From contig NZ_ARVW01000001.1 in assembly GCF_000384315.1 (NCBI RefSeq), forward strand, positions 2,489,746 through 2,553,745: a stretch of 64,000 bases of DNA, given 5' to 3'. The stretch is from Amycolatopsis nigrescens CSC17Ta-90 (lineage in GTDB: Bacteria; Actinomycetota; Actinomycetes; Mycobacteriales; Pseudonocardiaceae). Under the pieces are notes generated by a model. The model made no database searches and was not told where the DNA came from. It worked only from the letters and a program-made list of their open reading frames with translations. Shown in pieces: positions 56,768 through 64,000 of the stretch; the stretch's first letter is position 1, and each line of letters opens with the position of its first letter. The translations under genes were made by a program, and so were the position numbers.

Positions 56768-57934
56768 GTGTTTCGCAAGCTGCTGTCCGTTGTCGCGGGC
56801 GCGGCCATGCTGGTTACCGCCGCGCCCGCGTCGGCCGAGATCTCACCCGTGCAGGCCGCGCTGGACGCGGCGATCGCGGCCGGCAACCCCGGCATGCTCG
56901 CGGTCGCCACCGACTTCCGGGGCGCCGCCGGGGTCGCCGACATCCACCGCGAGGGCGAACCGGACCCGGCCGGGCGTTTCCGCATCGCCAGCGTGTCCAA
57001 GAGCTTCACCGCGACGATCGTGCTGCAACTGGCCGCCGAGCACGAGCTCGGCCTGGACGACCTGATCGACGACCACCTCCCCGGCCTGCTGCCCTACCGC
57101 AAGCCGATCACCATCCGCCAGCTGCTGCAGCACACCAGCGGCATCCCCCGCGACCTGCCGCCGGGGCCGAAGTGGGACGGCCCGGAGGACCTGGCCACCG
57201 AGCGGTTCTCCAGCTTCACCCCGGCCGAGATGGTCCGGCTCAGCACCACCCAGCCGATGCTCTTCGAGCCGGGCGCCGGCTGGTTCTACTCGAACACCGG
57301 CTACACCGTGCTCGCCATGCTGATCGAGAAGATCACCGGCCGGCCGTTCGAGTTCGCCCTGCGCGACCGGCTGACCAGGCCACTCGACCTGCGGGACACG
57401 TCACTGGTCCGCGACTTCCCGCTGCTGCCCCGCCCGGCCGCGCGCGGTTACGAGCAGTCGTTCCCGGAACCGGCGCCGATGACCGACCTGACCGAGTACA
57501 ACCTCTCCCGCTACTTCGGCTCCGGCAGCCTCATCTCCAGCGCCACCGACGTGAACACCTTCTTCCACGCCCTGCTCGGCGGCGAGCTGCTGCCGCCGGA
57601 TCTGCTGGCCCAGATGAAGACCACCACCCCCGGGATCGACCCGGTGACCGGGCAATACGCCGGCTACGACTACGGCCTCGGCCTGATGCGGCTGCCGCTG
57701 CGCCCGTTCTGCGGCACCGACCAGGTGGTCTGGGGCCACGGCGGCGACGTGCCCGGCTACAACACCTGGAGCGCGACCACCGAACGCGCCGACCGGCAGA
57801 TCACCACCATGGCCAACCGGGACTTCACCACGCCGCAGGAAGGCATCGTCGCCAGGCTGATGCCCATGGTCAGCGAGTTCTGCACCCCGACCACCACCCC
57901 CAAAATCGCCATTTCCGCAGGTCAGCTGTCGTGA
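56768..57934 (+). CDS. Secreted serine hydrolase, class C beta-lactamase fold
   Basis: A 388-aa exported protein: signal peptide FRKLLSVVAGAAMLVTAAPA, then the three catalytic motifs S-x-x-K in IASVSKSFTATI, Y-x-N in WFYSNTGYT and H-x-G in VWGHGGDVPGYN. This is the layout of D-Ala-D-Ala carboxypeptidases (R61-like), esterases and class C enzymes; antibiotic resistance is not implied. GTG 56768 follows GGGGGATTC. It is 21 bp after the LiaF-like gene, suggesting an envelope-linked pair. Its stop codon is inside the family-A palindrome. Confidence 0.88.
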   Translation: MFRKLLSVVAGAAMLVTAAPASAEISPVQAALDAAIAAGNPGMLAVATDFRGAAGVADIHREGEPDPAGRFRIASVSKSFTATIVLQLAAEHELGLDDLIDDHLPGLLPYRKPITIRQLLQHTSGIPRDLPPGPKWDGPEDLATERFSSFTPAEMVRLSTTQPMLFEPGAGWFYSNTGYTVLAMLIEKITGRPFEFALRDRLTRPLDLRDTSLVRDFPLLPRPAARGYEQSFPEPAPMTDLTEYNLSRYFGSGSLISSATDVNTFFHALLGGELLPPDLLAQMKTTTPGIDPVTGQYAGYDYGLGLMRLPLRPFCGTDQVVWGHGGDVPGYNTWSATTERADRQITTMANRDFTTPQEGIVARLMPMVSEFCTPTTTPKIAISAGQLS

Positions 57935-57972
57935 GTGAAAAGTGTTGCCGGGGCAACACTTTTCACTCACGA
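57929..57972. repeat. 44-bp palindrome, family A, copy 5
   Basis: Perfect 21-nt arms, 2-nt loop, starting inside the serine hydrolase gene so that its TGA (57932-57934) is part of the left arm. The next gene (deoC) is on the same strand. Confidence 0.9.
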
Positions 57973-58031
57973 GGTCGGCGGGAGCTGGTTAGGGCGAGAT
58001 CGGGCCGCCGTGGCCGCTTAGACTCGGCGGT

Positions 58032-59003
58032 ATGACAGCTACCACGGCCGGGTCATCGGCGATCCCGCTGACCGATGCCGGATCAGTCACCCGCGACGAG
58101 CAAAGCCTGCGCCGTTTCCTGCACGGCCTGCCGGGCGTGGACCAGGTCGGCGTCGAACAACGCGCGGCCGGGCTGGCCACCCGCAGCATCAAGAAGGCGG
58201 CCAAGCTCTGGGCGATCGACACCGCGATCTCGATGGTCGACCTGACCACCCTGGAAGGCGCCGACACCCACGGCAAGGTGCGCGCGCTCGCAGCGAAGGC
58301 ACGGCGTCCCGACCCCGAGCGGCCGGACACCCCGCAGGTCGCCGCGCTGTGCGTGTACCCGGACCTGGTGCGCACCGCGGTGGACGCGGTCGCCGGCACC
58401 GGCATCGGGGTGGCCAGCGTGGCCACCGCCTTCCCGTCCGGGCGCTCCAGCCGCGAGGTCAAGCTGGCCGACGTCAAGCTCGCGGTGGACGCGGGCGCGA
58501 CCGAGGTGGACATGGTGATCGACCGCGGTGCCTTCCTGGAAGGCCGCTACGGGCAGGTGTTCGAGGAGATCCAGTCGATCAAGGCGGCCTGCGGGCCGGC
58601 CCATCTGAAGGTCATCCTGGAGACCGGCGAGCTGGCCACCTACGACAACGTGCGCCGGGCGTCCTGGCTGGCCCTGCTGGCCGGCGGCGACTTCATCAAG
58701 ACCTCCACCGGTAAGGTCTCCCCCGCCGCCACCCTGCCGGTCACGCACGTGATGCTGCAGGCGGTGCACGACTGGCGCGCCACCACCGGCGAGCTGCGCG
58801 GAGTGAAGCCCGCCGGCGGCATCCGGACCACGAAGGACGCCATCAAGTACCTGGTGGCCGTGCACGAGGTGGCCGGCGAGGACTGGCTCACCCCGACCCT
58901 GTTCCGCTTCGGCGCCTCCAGCCTGCTCAACGACCTGTTGCTGCAGCGCCGCACCCAGCTCGACGGCCACTACAGCGGCCCTGACTACGTGACGGTGGAC
59001 TAG
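58032..59003 (+). CDS. deoC: Deoxyribose-phosphate aldolase
   Basis: A 323-aa class I aldolase. The Schiff-base lysine lies in GGDFIKTSTGKVSP; other blocks are CVYPDLVRTAVDAVAGTGIG, VASVATAFPSGRSSREVKLA, EVDMVIDRGAFLEG and VKPAGGIRTTKDAI. It splits deoxyribose-5-phosphate to glyceraldehyde-3-phosphate and acetaldehyde. The protein is longer than bacterial DeoC of ~220-260 aa because of an ~80-residue N-terminal extension. ATG 58032 is 7 nt after TAGACT (58019-58024). The next genes (aldehyde dehydrogenases) would oxidise the acetaldehyde. Confidence 0.93.
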   Translation: MTATTAGSSAIPLTDAGSVTRDEQSLRRFLHGLPGVDQVGVEQRAAGLATRSIKKAAKLWAIDTAISMVDLTTLEGADTHGKVRALAAKARRPDPERPDTPQVAALCVYPDLVRTAVDAVAGTGIGVASVATAFPSGRSSREVKLADVKLAVDAGATEVDMVIDRGAFLEGRYGQVFEEIQSIKAACGPAHLKVILETGELATYDNVRRASWLALLAGGDFIKTSTGKVSPAATLPVTHVMLQAVHDWRATTGELRGVKPAGGIRTTKDAIKYLVAVHEVAGEDWLTPTLFRFGASSLLNDLLLQRRTQLDGHYSGPDYVTVD

Positions 59004-59005
59004 AA

Positions 59006-60439
59006 ATGCCTGTTTTCGAGTACGCGCCCGCGCCGGAGAACCGGGACCTGGCGAACCTCAAGCCCAGTTACCGCCCGTTCATCGGCGGCGAGTTCGTGGA
59101 CGGGGCCGGCGAGCCGCTGAAGTCCGTCAACCCGGCCACCGAAGAGGTGCTGGCCGAGGTGAGCACCGCATCACCGTCCGATGTGGACACTGCGGTGCAG
59201 GCGGCGCGCAAGGCCTACGACAAGGTCTGGGGCAAGATGCCCGGCGCGGAACGCGCCAAGTACCTGTTCCGGATCGCGCGGCTGATCCAGGAACGCTCGC
59301 GTGAGCTGGCCGTGCTGGAGAGCCTGGACAACGGCAAGCCGATCAAGGAGTCCCGCGACTCCGACGTGCCGACCGCGGCCGCGCACTTCTTCTACCACGC
59401 CGGCTGGGCGGACAAGCTGGACTACGCCGGGCTCGGGCCGGACCCGCGCCCGCTCGGCGTGGCCGGGCAGATCATCCCGTGGAACTTCCCGCTGCTGATG
59501 CTGGCCTGGAAGATCGCGCCCGCGCTGGCCTGCGGCAACACCGTGGTGCTCAAACCGGCCGAGACCACCCCGCTGACCGCGCTGGTGTTCGCCGAGATCT
59601 GCCAGCAGGCAGACCTGCCGCCCGGGGTGGTGAACATCCTGCCCGGCGCCGGGGACGTCGGCGGCGAGCTGGTCAACCACGCCGGCATCGACAAGATCGC
59701 GTTCACCGGTTCCACCGACGTCGGCAAGCTGATCCAGCGCCAGGTCGCGGGCACGCCGAAGAAGCTCACCCTGGAGCTCGGCGGCAAGGCGGCCAACGTG
59801 GTGTTCGACGACGCGCCGCTGGACCAGGCCGTCGAGGGCATCGTGAACGGCATCTTCTTCAACCAGGGGCACGTCTGCTGCGCCGGCTCGCGGCTGCTGG
59901 TGCAGGAGTCCATCGCCGAGGAGCTGCTGGCCAAGCTGCGCACCAGGGTGAGCACGCTGCGGCTCGGCGACCCGCTGGACAAGAACACCGACATCGGCGC
60001 GATCAACTCGGCCGAGCAGTTGGCCAAGATCCGCGGGCTCGTCGAGTCCGGGGACAGCGAGGGCGCGCAGCGCTGGACCAGCCCGTGCCCGGTGCCGGAC
60101 AAGGGTTTCTTCTTCGCCCCCACGGTGTTCTCCGACGTGCAGCAGTCCATGCGGATCGCCCGCGAGGAGATCTTCGGGCCGGTGCTGTCCGTGCTCACCT
60201 TCCGCACCCCGGACGAGGCGGTGACCAAGGCGAACAACACGCCGTACGGGCTGTCGGCCGGGATCTGGACCGAGAAGGGCTCGCGCATCCTGTGGATGGC
60301 GAACCAGCTGCGCGCCGGCGTGGTCTGGGCCAACACGTTCAACCGCTTCGATCCGACCGCGCCGTTCGGCGGATACCAGGAATCGGGCTTCGGCCGTGAA
60401 GGCGGCCGTGCCGGGCTGGAGGCTTACCTCAATGTCTGA
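59006..60439 (+). CDS. Aldehyde dehydrogenase, catalytic (ALDH16-like N part)
   Basis: A 477-aa ALDH of full length. NAD site GQIIPWNFPLLMLAWKIAPA; catalytic Glu in LTLELGGKAANVVFDD; catalytic Cys in NQGHVCCAGSRLLVQ; C-terminal GGYQESGFGREGG. Substrate is probably the acetaldehyde made by DeoC. It starts 2 bp after deoC and overlaps the next ALDH-like gene by 8 bp. The pair with that truncated gene recalls the two-domain ALDH16 enzymes, here as separate polypeptides. Confidence 0.92.
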   Translation: MPVFEYAPAPENRDLANLKPSYRPFIGGEFVDGAGEPLKSVNPATEEVLAEVSTASPSDVDTAVQAARKAYDKVWGKMPGAERAKYLFRIARLIQERSRELAVLESLDNGKPIKESRDSDVPTAAAHFFYHAGWADKLDYAGLGPDPRPLGVAGQIIPWNFPLLMLAWKIAPALACGNTVVLKPAETTPLTALVFAEICQQADLPPGVVNILPGAGDVGGELVNHAGIDKIAFTGSTDVGKLIQRQVAGTPKKLTLELGGKAANVVFDDAPLDQAVEGIVNGIFFNQGHVCCAGSRLLVQESIAEELLAKLRTRVSTLRLGDPLDKNTDIGAINSAEQLAKIRGLVESGDSEGAQRWTSPCPVPDKGFFFAPTVFSDVQQSMRIAREEIFGPVLSVLTFRTPDEAVTKANNTPYGLSAGIWTEKGSRILWMANQLRAGVVWANTFNRFDPTAPFGGYQESGFGREGGRAGLEAYLNV

Positions 60440-61310
60440 CCGGATGTCTGACCGCATCTCCGTGGCGAAGACGTACAAGCTGTTCATCGGCGGCAAGTTC
60501 CCGCGCTCGGAGTCCGGGCGGGTGTACCCGGTCACCGACTCGAAGGGCAAGTTCCTGGCCAACGCCGCGCACGCGTCGCGCAAGGACGTGCGGGACGCCG
60601 TGGTCGCCGCGCGCAAGGCGTTCCCCGGCTGGGCTTCGGCCACCGCGTACAACCGCGGGCAGGTGCTCTACCGCGTCGCCGAGATGCTGGAGGGCCGGCG
60701 CGAGCAGTTCGCCGCCGAGGTCGCCGCGTCCGAGGGCGTGCCGTCGCGCACCGCACAGTCCCTTGTGGACACCGCGATCGACCGCTGGGTGTGGTACGCG
60801 GGCTGGACGGACAAGATCGCCACCGTGCTGGGCGCAGCGAACCCGGTGGCGGGGCCGTACTTCTCGTTCACCGTGCCGGAGCCGACCGGGGTGGTCGCGG
60901 TGCTCGCGCCGCAGAAGTCCTCGCTGCTCGGGCTGGTCAGCGTGCTGGCGCCGGTGCTCGCCGGCGGCTCCACCGCGGTGGTGGTCAGCAGCGCCGACCG
61001 GCCGCTGCCGTCGATCACGCTGTCCGAGGTGCTGGCCACGTCGGACCTGCCCGGCGGTGTGGTGAACATGCTGACCGGGCGTGCCGCGGAACTGGGCGGC
61101 TGGCTGGCCGCGCACGGGGACGTGAACGCGCTCGACCCGACCGGCGCGGACCCCGAGTCCCGCGCCGAACTGGCCAGGGAAGCCGCCGGCACCGTCAAGC
61201 GCGTGCTCACCGTGCCCGAGTCCGAACCGGACTGGACCCGGCGCCCGGACCTTTCCCGACTGCGCCGCTACCTCGAGTCCAAAACCGTCTGGCACCCCCT
61301 CGGCGTCTAG
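60432..61310 (+). CDS. Truncated aldehyde dehydrogenase-like protein, no active site
   Basis: A 292-aa protein that matches only the N-terminal NAD-binding part of ALDH: LFIGGKFPRSESGRVYPVTD at the start, then GVVAVLAPQKSSLLGLVSVL and LPGGVVNMLTGRAAELGGWL. It stops before the catalytic cysteine domain and has no E-L-G-G-K motif, so it cannot be an active dehydrogenase. The frame is intact and normal in codon use, so it is not a decaying gene. It overlaps the active ALDH by 8 bp. In ALDH16 proteins the C-terminal domain is likewise non-catalytic, which makes a non-catalytic partner role likely. Confidence 0.85.
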   Translation: MSDRMSDRISVAKTYKLFIGGKFPRSESGRVYPVTDSKGKFLANAAHASRKDVRDAVVAARKAFPGWASATAYNRGQVLYRVAEMLEGRREQFAAEVAASEGVPSRTAQSLVDTAIDRWVWYAGWTDKIATVLGAANPVAGPYFSFTVPEPTGVVAVLAPQKSSLLGLVSVLAPVLAGGSTAVVVSSADRPLPSITLSEVLATSDLPGGVVNMLTGRAAELGGWLAAHGDVNALDPTGADPESRAELAREAAGTVKRVLTVPESEPDWTRRPDLSRLRRYLESKTVWHPLGV

Positions 61311-61332
61311 CTCCACTCACCCTGCTCGCTCA

Positions 61333-61389
61333 ATGCAGCGAAGGCCACCTTCGCTGCATTGAGCGCAGGCAAGGTGGCCTTCGCTGCAT
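61333..61389. terminator. Nested hairpin between ALDH-like and TetR genes
   Basis: ATGCAGCGAAGGCCACCTT (61333-61351) pairs with 61371-61389. Within the loop, 61352-61370 can pair instead with the left arm (TCGCTGCAT), giving two mutually exclusive folds. It lies between convergent genes. Confidence 0.7.
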
Positions 61390-61393
61390 ACGG

Positions 61394-62032
61394 TCAGACG
61401 CCGATGTCGGTGCGGGTGAGGGGGCGGAAGGGGAGCAGCGGGCTGCCAGGGCGGGCGCGGATGCCGTCGAGCATGATCGCCATGCAGCGGTCCGGGGCCA
61501 TCCGCGACGCGTCCTCGTACTGGCTGGGCATCTGGCGCACCAGCAGCATGAACAGCATCGCCACGTCGCCGGTGCCGATGTCGTCGCGCAGCGCGCCGTC
61601 GGTCTGCGCCTGGTGCACCAGGCCGTCCAGCTCATCGACCAGCGCGTACCGGAACTCGTTGGTCATCGGGTCGTCTTCGAGCACCGACCGCGCCAGTGGC
61701 GACACCATGGCCAGCTGCACGCTCAGCTGCAGCTCACGCGACTGACGCAGGAAGCGGACCAGCGCATCCCAGGCCGTCGGCTCCTCCGCCACCGCGGCCC
61801 GCGCCTCGATCAGCACGTTCTCGAAGTTGTCCCTGGCCACCGCCCTGATCAGGGCCTCCCGGTCCGGGAAGCGGCGGTACAGGGTGCCGACCCCGACCCC
61901 GGCCGCGCGCGCGATCTCCTCCATCGGCACGTCCGCGCCCAGCTCGGCGAACATCCGCTTGGCCGCCAGCAAGATCTGGCCACGGTTCCGGCGCGCGTCC
62001 GCCCTCAGGTTCGCCTCGGAATCCGTTGTCAT
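61394..62032 (-). CDS. TetR-family regulator
   Basis: A 212-aa repressor. HTH at about 15-58: RRNRGQILLAAKRMFAELGA, MEEIARAAGVGVGTLYRRFP. The C-terminal domain looks like the common TetR_C_33-type (DFVLTRF-like region not obvious). ATG 62032 is preceded by GGGAGGTGG. It is divergent from the first P450 gene, with candidate operators in between, so it probably represses the P450s. Longer frames that cross the P450 promoter are not credible. Confidence 0.9.
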   Translation of the reverse strand: MTTDSEANLRADARRNRGQILLAAKRMFAELGADVPMEEIARAAGVGVGTLYRRFPDREALIRAVARDNFENVLIEARAAVAEEPTAWDALVRFLRQSRELQLSVQLAMVSPLARSVLEDDPMTNEFRYALVDELDGLVHQAQTDGALRDDIGTGDVAMLFMLLVRQMPSQYEDASRMAPDRCMAIMLDGIRARPGSPLLPFRPLTRTDIGV

Positions 62033-62083
62033 TCCACCTCCCTCGCACGTCGGGGGATTCTCGCATGCCCCGCCCGAATCCAG

Positions 62084-62149
62084 GTGGACGGAAAGCTTCC
62101 ACTTCCAGTAACTTGGTGACAGGAAACGGAAGAAAAACGTCCGTATACT
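62084..62149. promoter_or_regulatory. Control region between tetR and P450 genes
   Basis: Contains GTGGA-N9-TCCAC (62084-62102) with an inner GGAA-AGC-TTCC, and ACGGA-N9-TCCGT (62126-62144) ending at TATACT (62144-62149), a likely -10 of the P450 gene. Both inverted repeats are candidate TetR sites. Confidence 0.4.
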
Positions 62150-62173
62150 CTTTGCCCGGATTGGGGTCCCACC

Positions 62174-63385
62174 ATGACCGACCTGGCCGACCAACCGGTT
62201 TCCACCGACTTCCCCCTGCCGCGGACCTGTCCGTTCAGCCCGCCGGAGGAATACAAGGACATCCGCGAAAGCGACGAGATCACCAGGGTGCTGCTGCCGT
62301 CGGGCAAACACGCCTGGGCAATCAGCCGGCACCAGGACATCAGGGCCGTGCTCAGCGACCCCCGGTTCAGCTCGGACCGCCTGGCCCCCGGGTTCCCGCA
62401 GCTGACCAAGAGCGCCCCGGTCAACAGCAAGGTCCCGCCGTCGCTGATCGGCATGGACGCGCCCGAGCACGGCCCGGCCCGCCGCGCCGTGGTCGGCGAG
62501 TTCACCGTCAAACGGATGCAGGCACTACGACCACGCATCCAGGAAATCGTCGACGAGCACATCGACGCCATGCTCGCCGGACCGCGCCCAGTCGACCTGG
62601 TACGGGCGCTGTCCCTGCCGGTGCCCTCGCTGGTCATCTGCGAACAACTCGGCGTGCCCTACTCCGACCACGACTTCTTCCAGGCCCGCACCGCCAGGAT
62701 GATCAACCGTGAGACCGCCGTCGAGGACCGGCAGGCCGCGTTCGACGATCTTCGCGGCTACCTGGACGAGCTGGTCACCGCGAAGGAACGCGACCCCGGC
62801 GACGACCTGCTCGGCCGCCAAGTGCTCAAGCATCGCGAAAGCGGCACCGAGGACCACGGGGCACTGGTCAGCCTGGCCTTCCTGCTCCTGCTCGCCGGGC
62901 ACGAGACGACCGCGAACATGATCTCGCTCGGCACCGTCGCGCTGCTGGAGAACCCAGAGCAGCTCGCCGCCATCCGCGCAGACCCTGCCAAGACGCCGGA
63001 GGCCGTCGAGGAGCTGCTGCGCTACTTCACCATCGCCGAGATCGCCGGGGCCAGGGTGGCCACCGAGAACGTGCGGATCGGCCGCACGCTGATCAAGGCC
63101 GGCGAAGGCGTGGTGACCCTGGGCAACGCGGCCAACCGCGACCCCGCCGCGTTCGAGGATCCGGACGCACTCGACATCGAACGCGGCGGCCGTCATCACG
63201 TCGCTTTCGGCTTCGGACCGCACCAGTGCCTCGGCCAGAACCTGGCAAGGATGGAACTGCAGATCGTCTTCGACACCCTCTTCGAGCGCATCCCCGGCCT
63301 TCGGCTGGCGACCACTGTGGACGAACTTCCGTTCAAGGACGACGCCGCCATCTACGGCCTCTACGAGTTGCCGGTGACCTGGTAA
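62174..63385 (+). CDS. Cytochrome P450
   Basis: A 403-aa bacterial P450 (CYP105-like in general look). I-helix LLLLAGHETTANMISLG with the acid-alcohol pair, E-x-x-R in VEELLRYF, and haem loop AFGFGPHQCLGQNLARMELQ with the cysteine ligand. It hydroxylates or epoxidises a small molecule using ferredoxin and ferredoxin reductase, neither of which is adjacent. Start at 62174 is the first codon after a GGATTGGGG leader that is conserved before the second P450. It shares a 244-bp identical block with the second P450. Confidence 0.93.
   Translation: MTDLADQPVSTDFPLPRTCPFSPPEEYKDIRESDEITRVLLPSGKHAWAISRHQDIRAVLSDPRFSSDRLAPGFPQLTKSAPVNSKVPPSLIGMDAPEHGPARRAVVGEFTVKRMQALRPRIQEIVDEHIDAMLAGPRPVDLVRALSLPVPSLVICEQLGVPYSDHDFFQARTARMINRETAVEDRQAAFDDLRGYLDELVTAKERDPGDDLLGRQVLKHRESGTEDHGALVSLAFLLLLAGHETTANMISLGTVALLENPEQLAAIRADPAKTPEAVEELLRYFTIAEIAGARVATENVRIGRTLIKAGEGVVTLGNAANRDPAAFEDPDALDIERGGRHHVAFGFGPHQCLGQNLARMELQIVFDTLFERIPGLRLATTVDELPFKDDAAIYGLYELPVTW
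62441..62684 (+). repeat. 244-bp exact duplicate tract, copy in first P450
   Basis: Base-for-base identical to 63706-63949 and in the same reading frame; the flanks on both sides diverge at once. It covers codons about 90-171 of the protein, the C- to F-helix region. Confidence 0.97.
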
Positions 63386-63438
63386 CAGGCGCCGAGAAGG
63401 AAAACATCCCGCTCAGCTTCGTCGGATTGGGGACCACC

Positions 63439-64000
63439 ATGACCGAACTGGCCGAACAGCCGATGCCCACCGCCTTCCCGAAACCACGAGCCTGCCCGTT
63501 CAGCCCACCCGCCGACTACCGAGACCTGCGGGAGAACGCCCCGGTCACCAAGGCGCTGCTGCCGTCGGGCCAGCACGCCTGGCTGGTCAGCCGGCACGAG
63601 GACGTCCGCGCGGCGCTGACCGATCCCAGGCTGAGCTCCGACCGCAAGCACCCCGGCTTCCCGGTCTTCGTCAAGGACCAGCGCATCGTCTCCGACTTCA
63701 ACTCTTCGCTGATCGGCATGGACGCGCCCGAGCACGGCCCGGCCCGCCGCGCCGTGGTCGGCGAGTTCACCGTCAAACGGATGCAGGCACTACGACCACG
63801 CATCCAGGAAATCGTCGACGAGCACATCGACGCCATGCTCGCCGGACCGCGCCCAGTCGACCTGGTACGGGCGCTGTCCCTGCCGGTGCCCTCGCTGGTC
63901 ATCTGCGAACAACTCGGCGTGCCCTACTCCGACCACGACTTCTTCCAGGTGCGCTCGTCCCAGCTGCTCAGCCGCGCGACCACCAGCGAGCAGCGGCAGA
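63439..64000 (+). CDS. Cytochrome P450 (partial, cut by window end)
   Basis: At least 187 residues of a second P450. The N terminus is similar in plan to the first (TELAEQPMPTAFPKPRACPF against TDLADQPVSTDFPLPRTCPF) but clearly diverged, then SSLIGMDAPEHGPARRAVVG begins the segment identical to its neighbour. After DHDFFQ it diverges again (VRSSQLLSRATTSEQRQ). The haem site is outside the window. Same leader (GGATTGGGG-CCACC before the ATG), 53 bp after the first stop: an operon formed by tandem duplication. Confidence 0.92.
   Translation, partial: MTELAEQPMPTAFPKPRACPFSPPADYRDLRENAPVTKALLPSGQHAWLVSRHEDVRAALTDPRLSSDRKHPGFPVFVKDQRIVSDFNSSLIGMDAPEHGPARRAVVGEFTVKRMQALRPRIQEIVDEHIDAMLAGPRPVDLVRALSLPVPSLVICEQLGVPYSDHDFFQVRSSQLLSRATTSEQRQ
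63706..63949 (+). repeat. 244-bp exact duplicate tract, copy in second P450
   Basis: Partner of 62441-62684 at an offset of 1265 bp. Perfect identity over 244 bp against low identity outside indicates a recent conversion between the two genes or strong local constraint. Confidence 0.97.

Noticed and set aside
56768..57934. Beta-lactam resistance gene
   Set aside because: The S-x-x-K, Y-x-N, H-x-G set is shared by carboxypeptidases and esterases and the neighbours are envelope-response genes; resistance cannot be claimed.

Overview
The window is from a high-GC actinomycete, most likely a Pseudonocardiaceae member such as Amycolatopsis. This rests on codon bias, frequent GTG starts, 4-bp start/stop overlaps, mycobacterial-type acyl-CoA carboxylase subunits (beta, epsilon, biotinylated alpha), an SAV_915-like protein, three DUF1707 proteins, and a gene order that, as I recall it, follows the mycobacterial accD5-accE5-maf-accA3 ... 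glpD2-lpdA-amiB-deoD-pmmB-upp backbone. The assignment is inferred, not proven. I see no rRNA, tRNA, CRISPR array, insertion sequence or phage gene. Coding density is high and no gene-free stretch exceeds 300 bases.

Layout. 1-928: end of a two-component system. 981-8785: a secreted unknown, propionyl/acyl-CoA carboxylase beta and epsilon, a DinB-like protein, a secreted X-Pro dipeptidyl-peptidase, and a PadR/MFS efflux pair. 8839-19209: a secreted GH3 glycosidase, Maf, a dicarboxylate symporter, the carboxylase alpha subunit, two DUF1707 membrane proteins, an acetyltransferase and an acyl-adenylating ligase. 19284-23537: glpD divergent from glpF-glpK (glycerol use). 23582-26681: a minus-strand operon of a LpdA-like quinone reductase, two small secreted proteins and a class F sortase. 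26834-35435: a GGCT-like protein, a DUF559 protein flanked by 22-bp tandem repeats, an M20 amidohydrolase, and meaB-mutB-mutA.

35554-41557: a Ser/Thr kinase, purine nucleoside phosphorylase, a glycosyltransferase, a phosphohexomutase and a flavodoxin-like protein. 41755-45008: an operon of XRE regulator, ImmA/IrrE protease, MAB_1171c-type membrane protein and amidohydrolase. 45168-50070: a membrane protein, a divergent histidyl-tRNA synthetase, tandem aldo/keto reductases with their MerR regulator, and a TetR regulator. 50203-53754: a three-gene envelope cluster centred on a lipoprotein that joins a solute-binding domain to a von Willebrand A domain; I cannot assign its function. 53820-61310: upp, a DUF5753 protein without its usual HTH, RidA, a DUF1707/LiaF-like protein, a class C beta-lactamase-fold hydrolase, and deoC followed by two overlapping aldehyde dehydrogenase genes. 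61394-64000: a TetR regulator divergent from two tandem P450 genes, the second cut by the window edge.

Metabolic logic. Carboxylase (alpha, beta, epsilon) plus mutase and MeaB convert propionyl-CoA through methylmalonyl-CoA to succinyl-CoA; the epimerase is not here. GlpFKD takes glycerol to dihydroxyacetone phosphate. PNP, the phosphohexomutase, upp, deoC and the aldehyde dehydrogenases fit nucleoside salvage and pentose breakdown.

The most unusual DNA features are five copies of a 44-bp perfect or near-perfect palindrome, two identical 49-bp hairpins of another family, several long single hairpins at gene ends (some carrying the stop codon of the neighbouring gene), a 244-bp exactly identical tract shared by the two otherwise diverged P450 genes, and a near-uniform placement of a TANNNT hexamer 6-8 nt upstream of about 18 start codons, which suggests many leaderless mRNAs.
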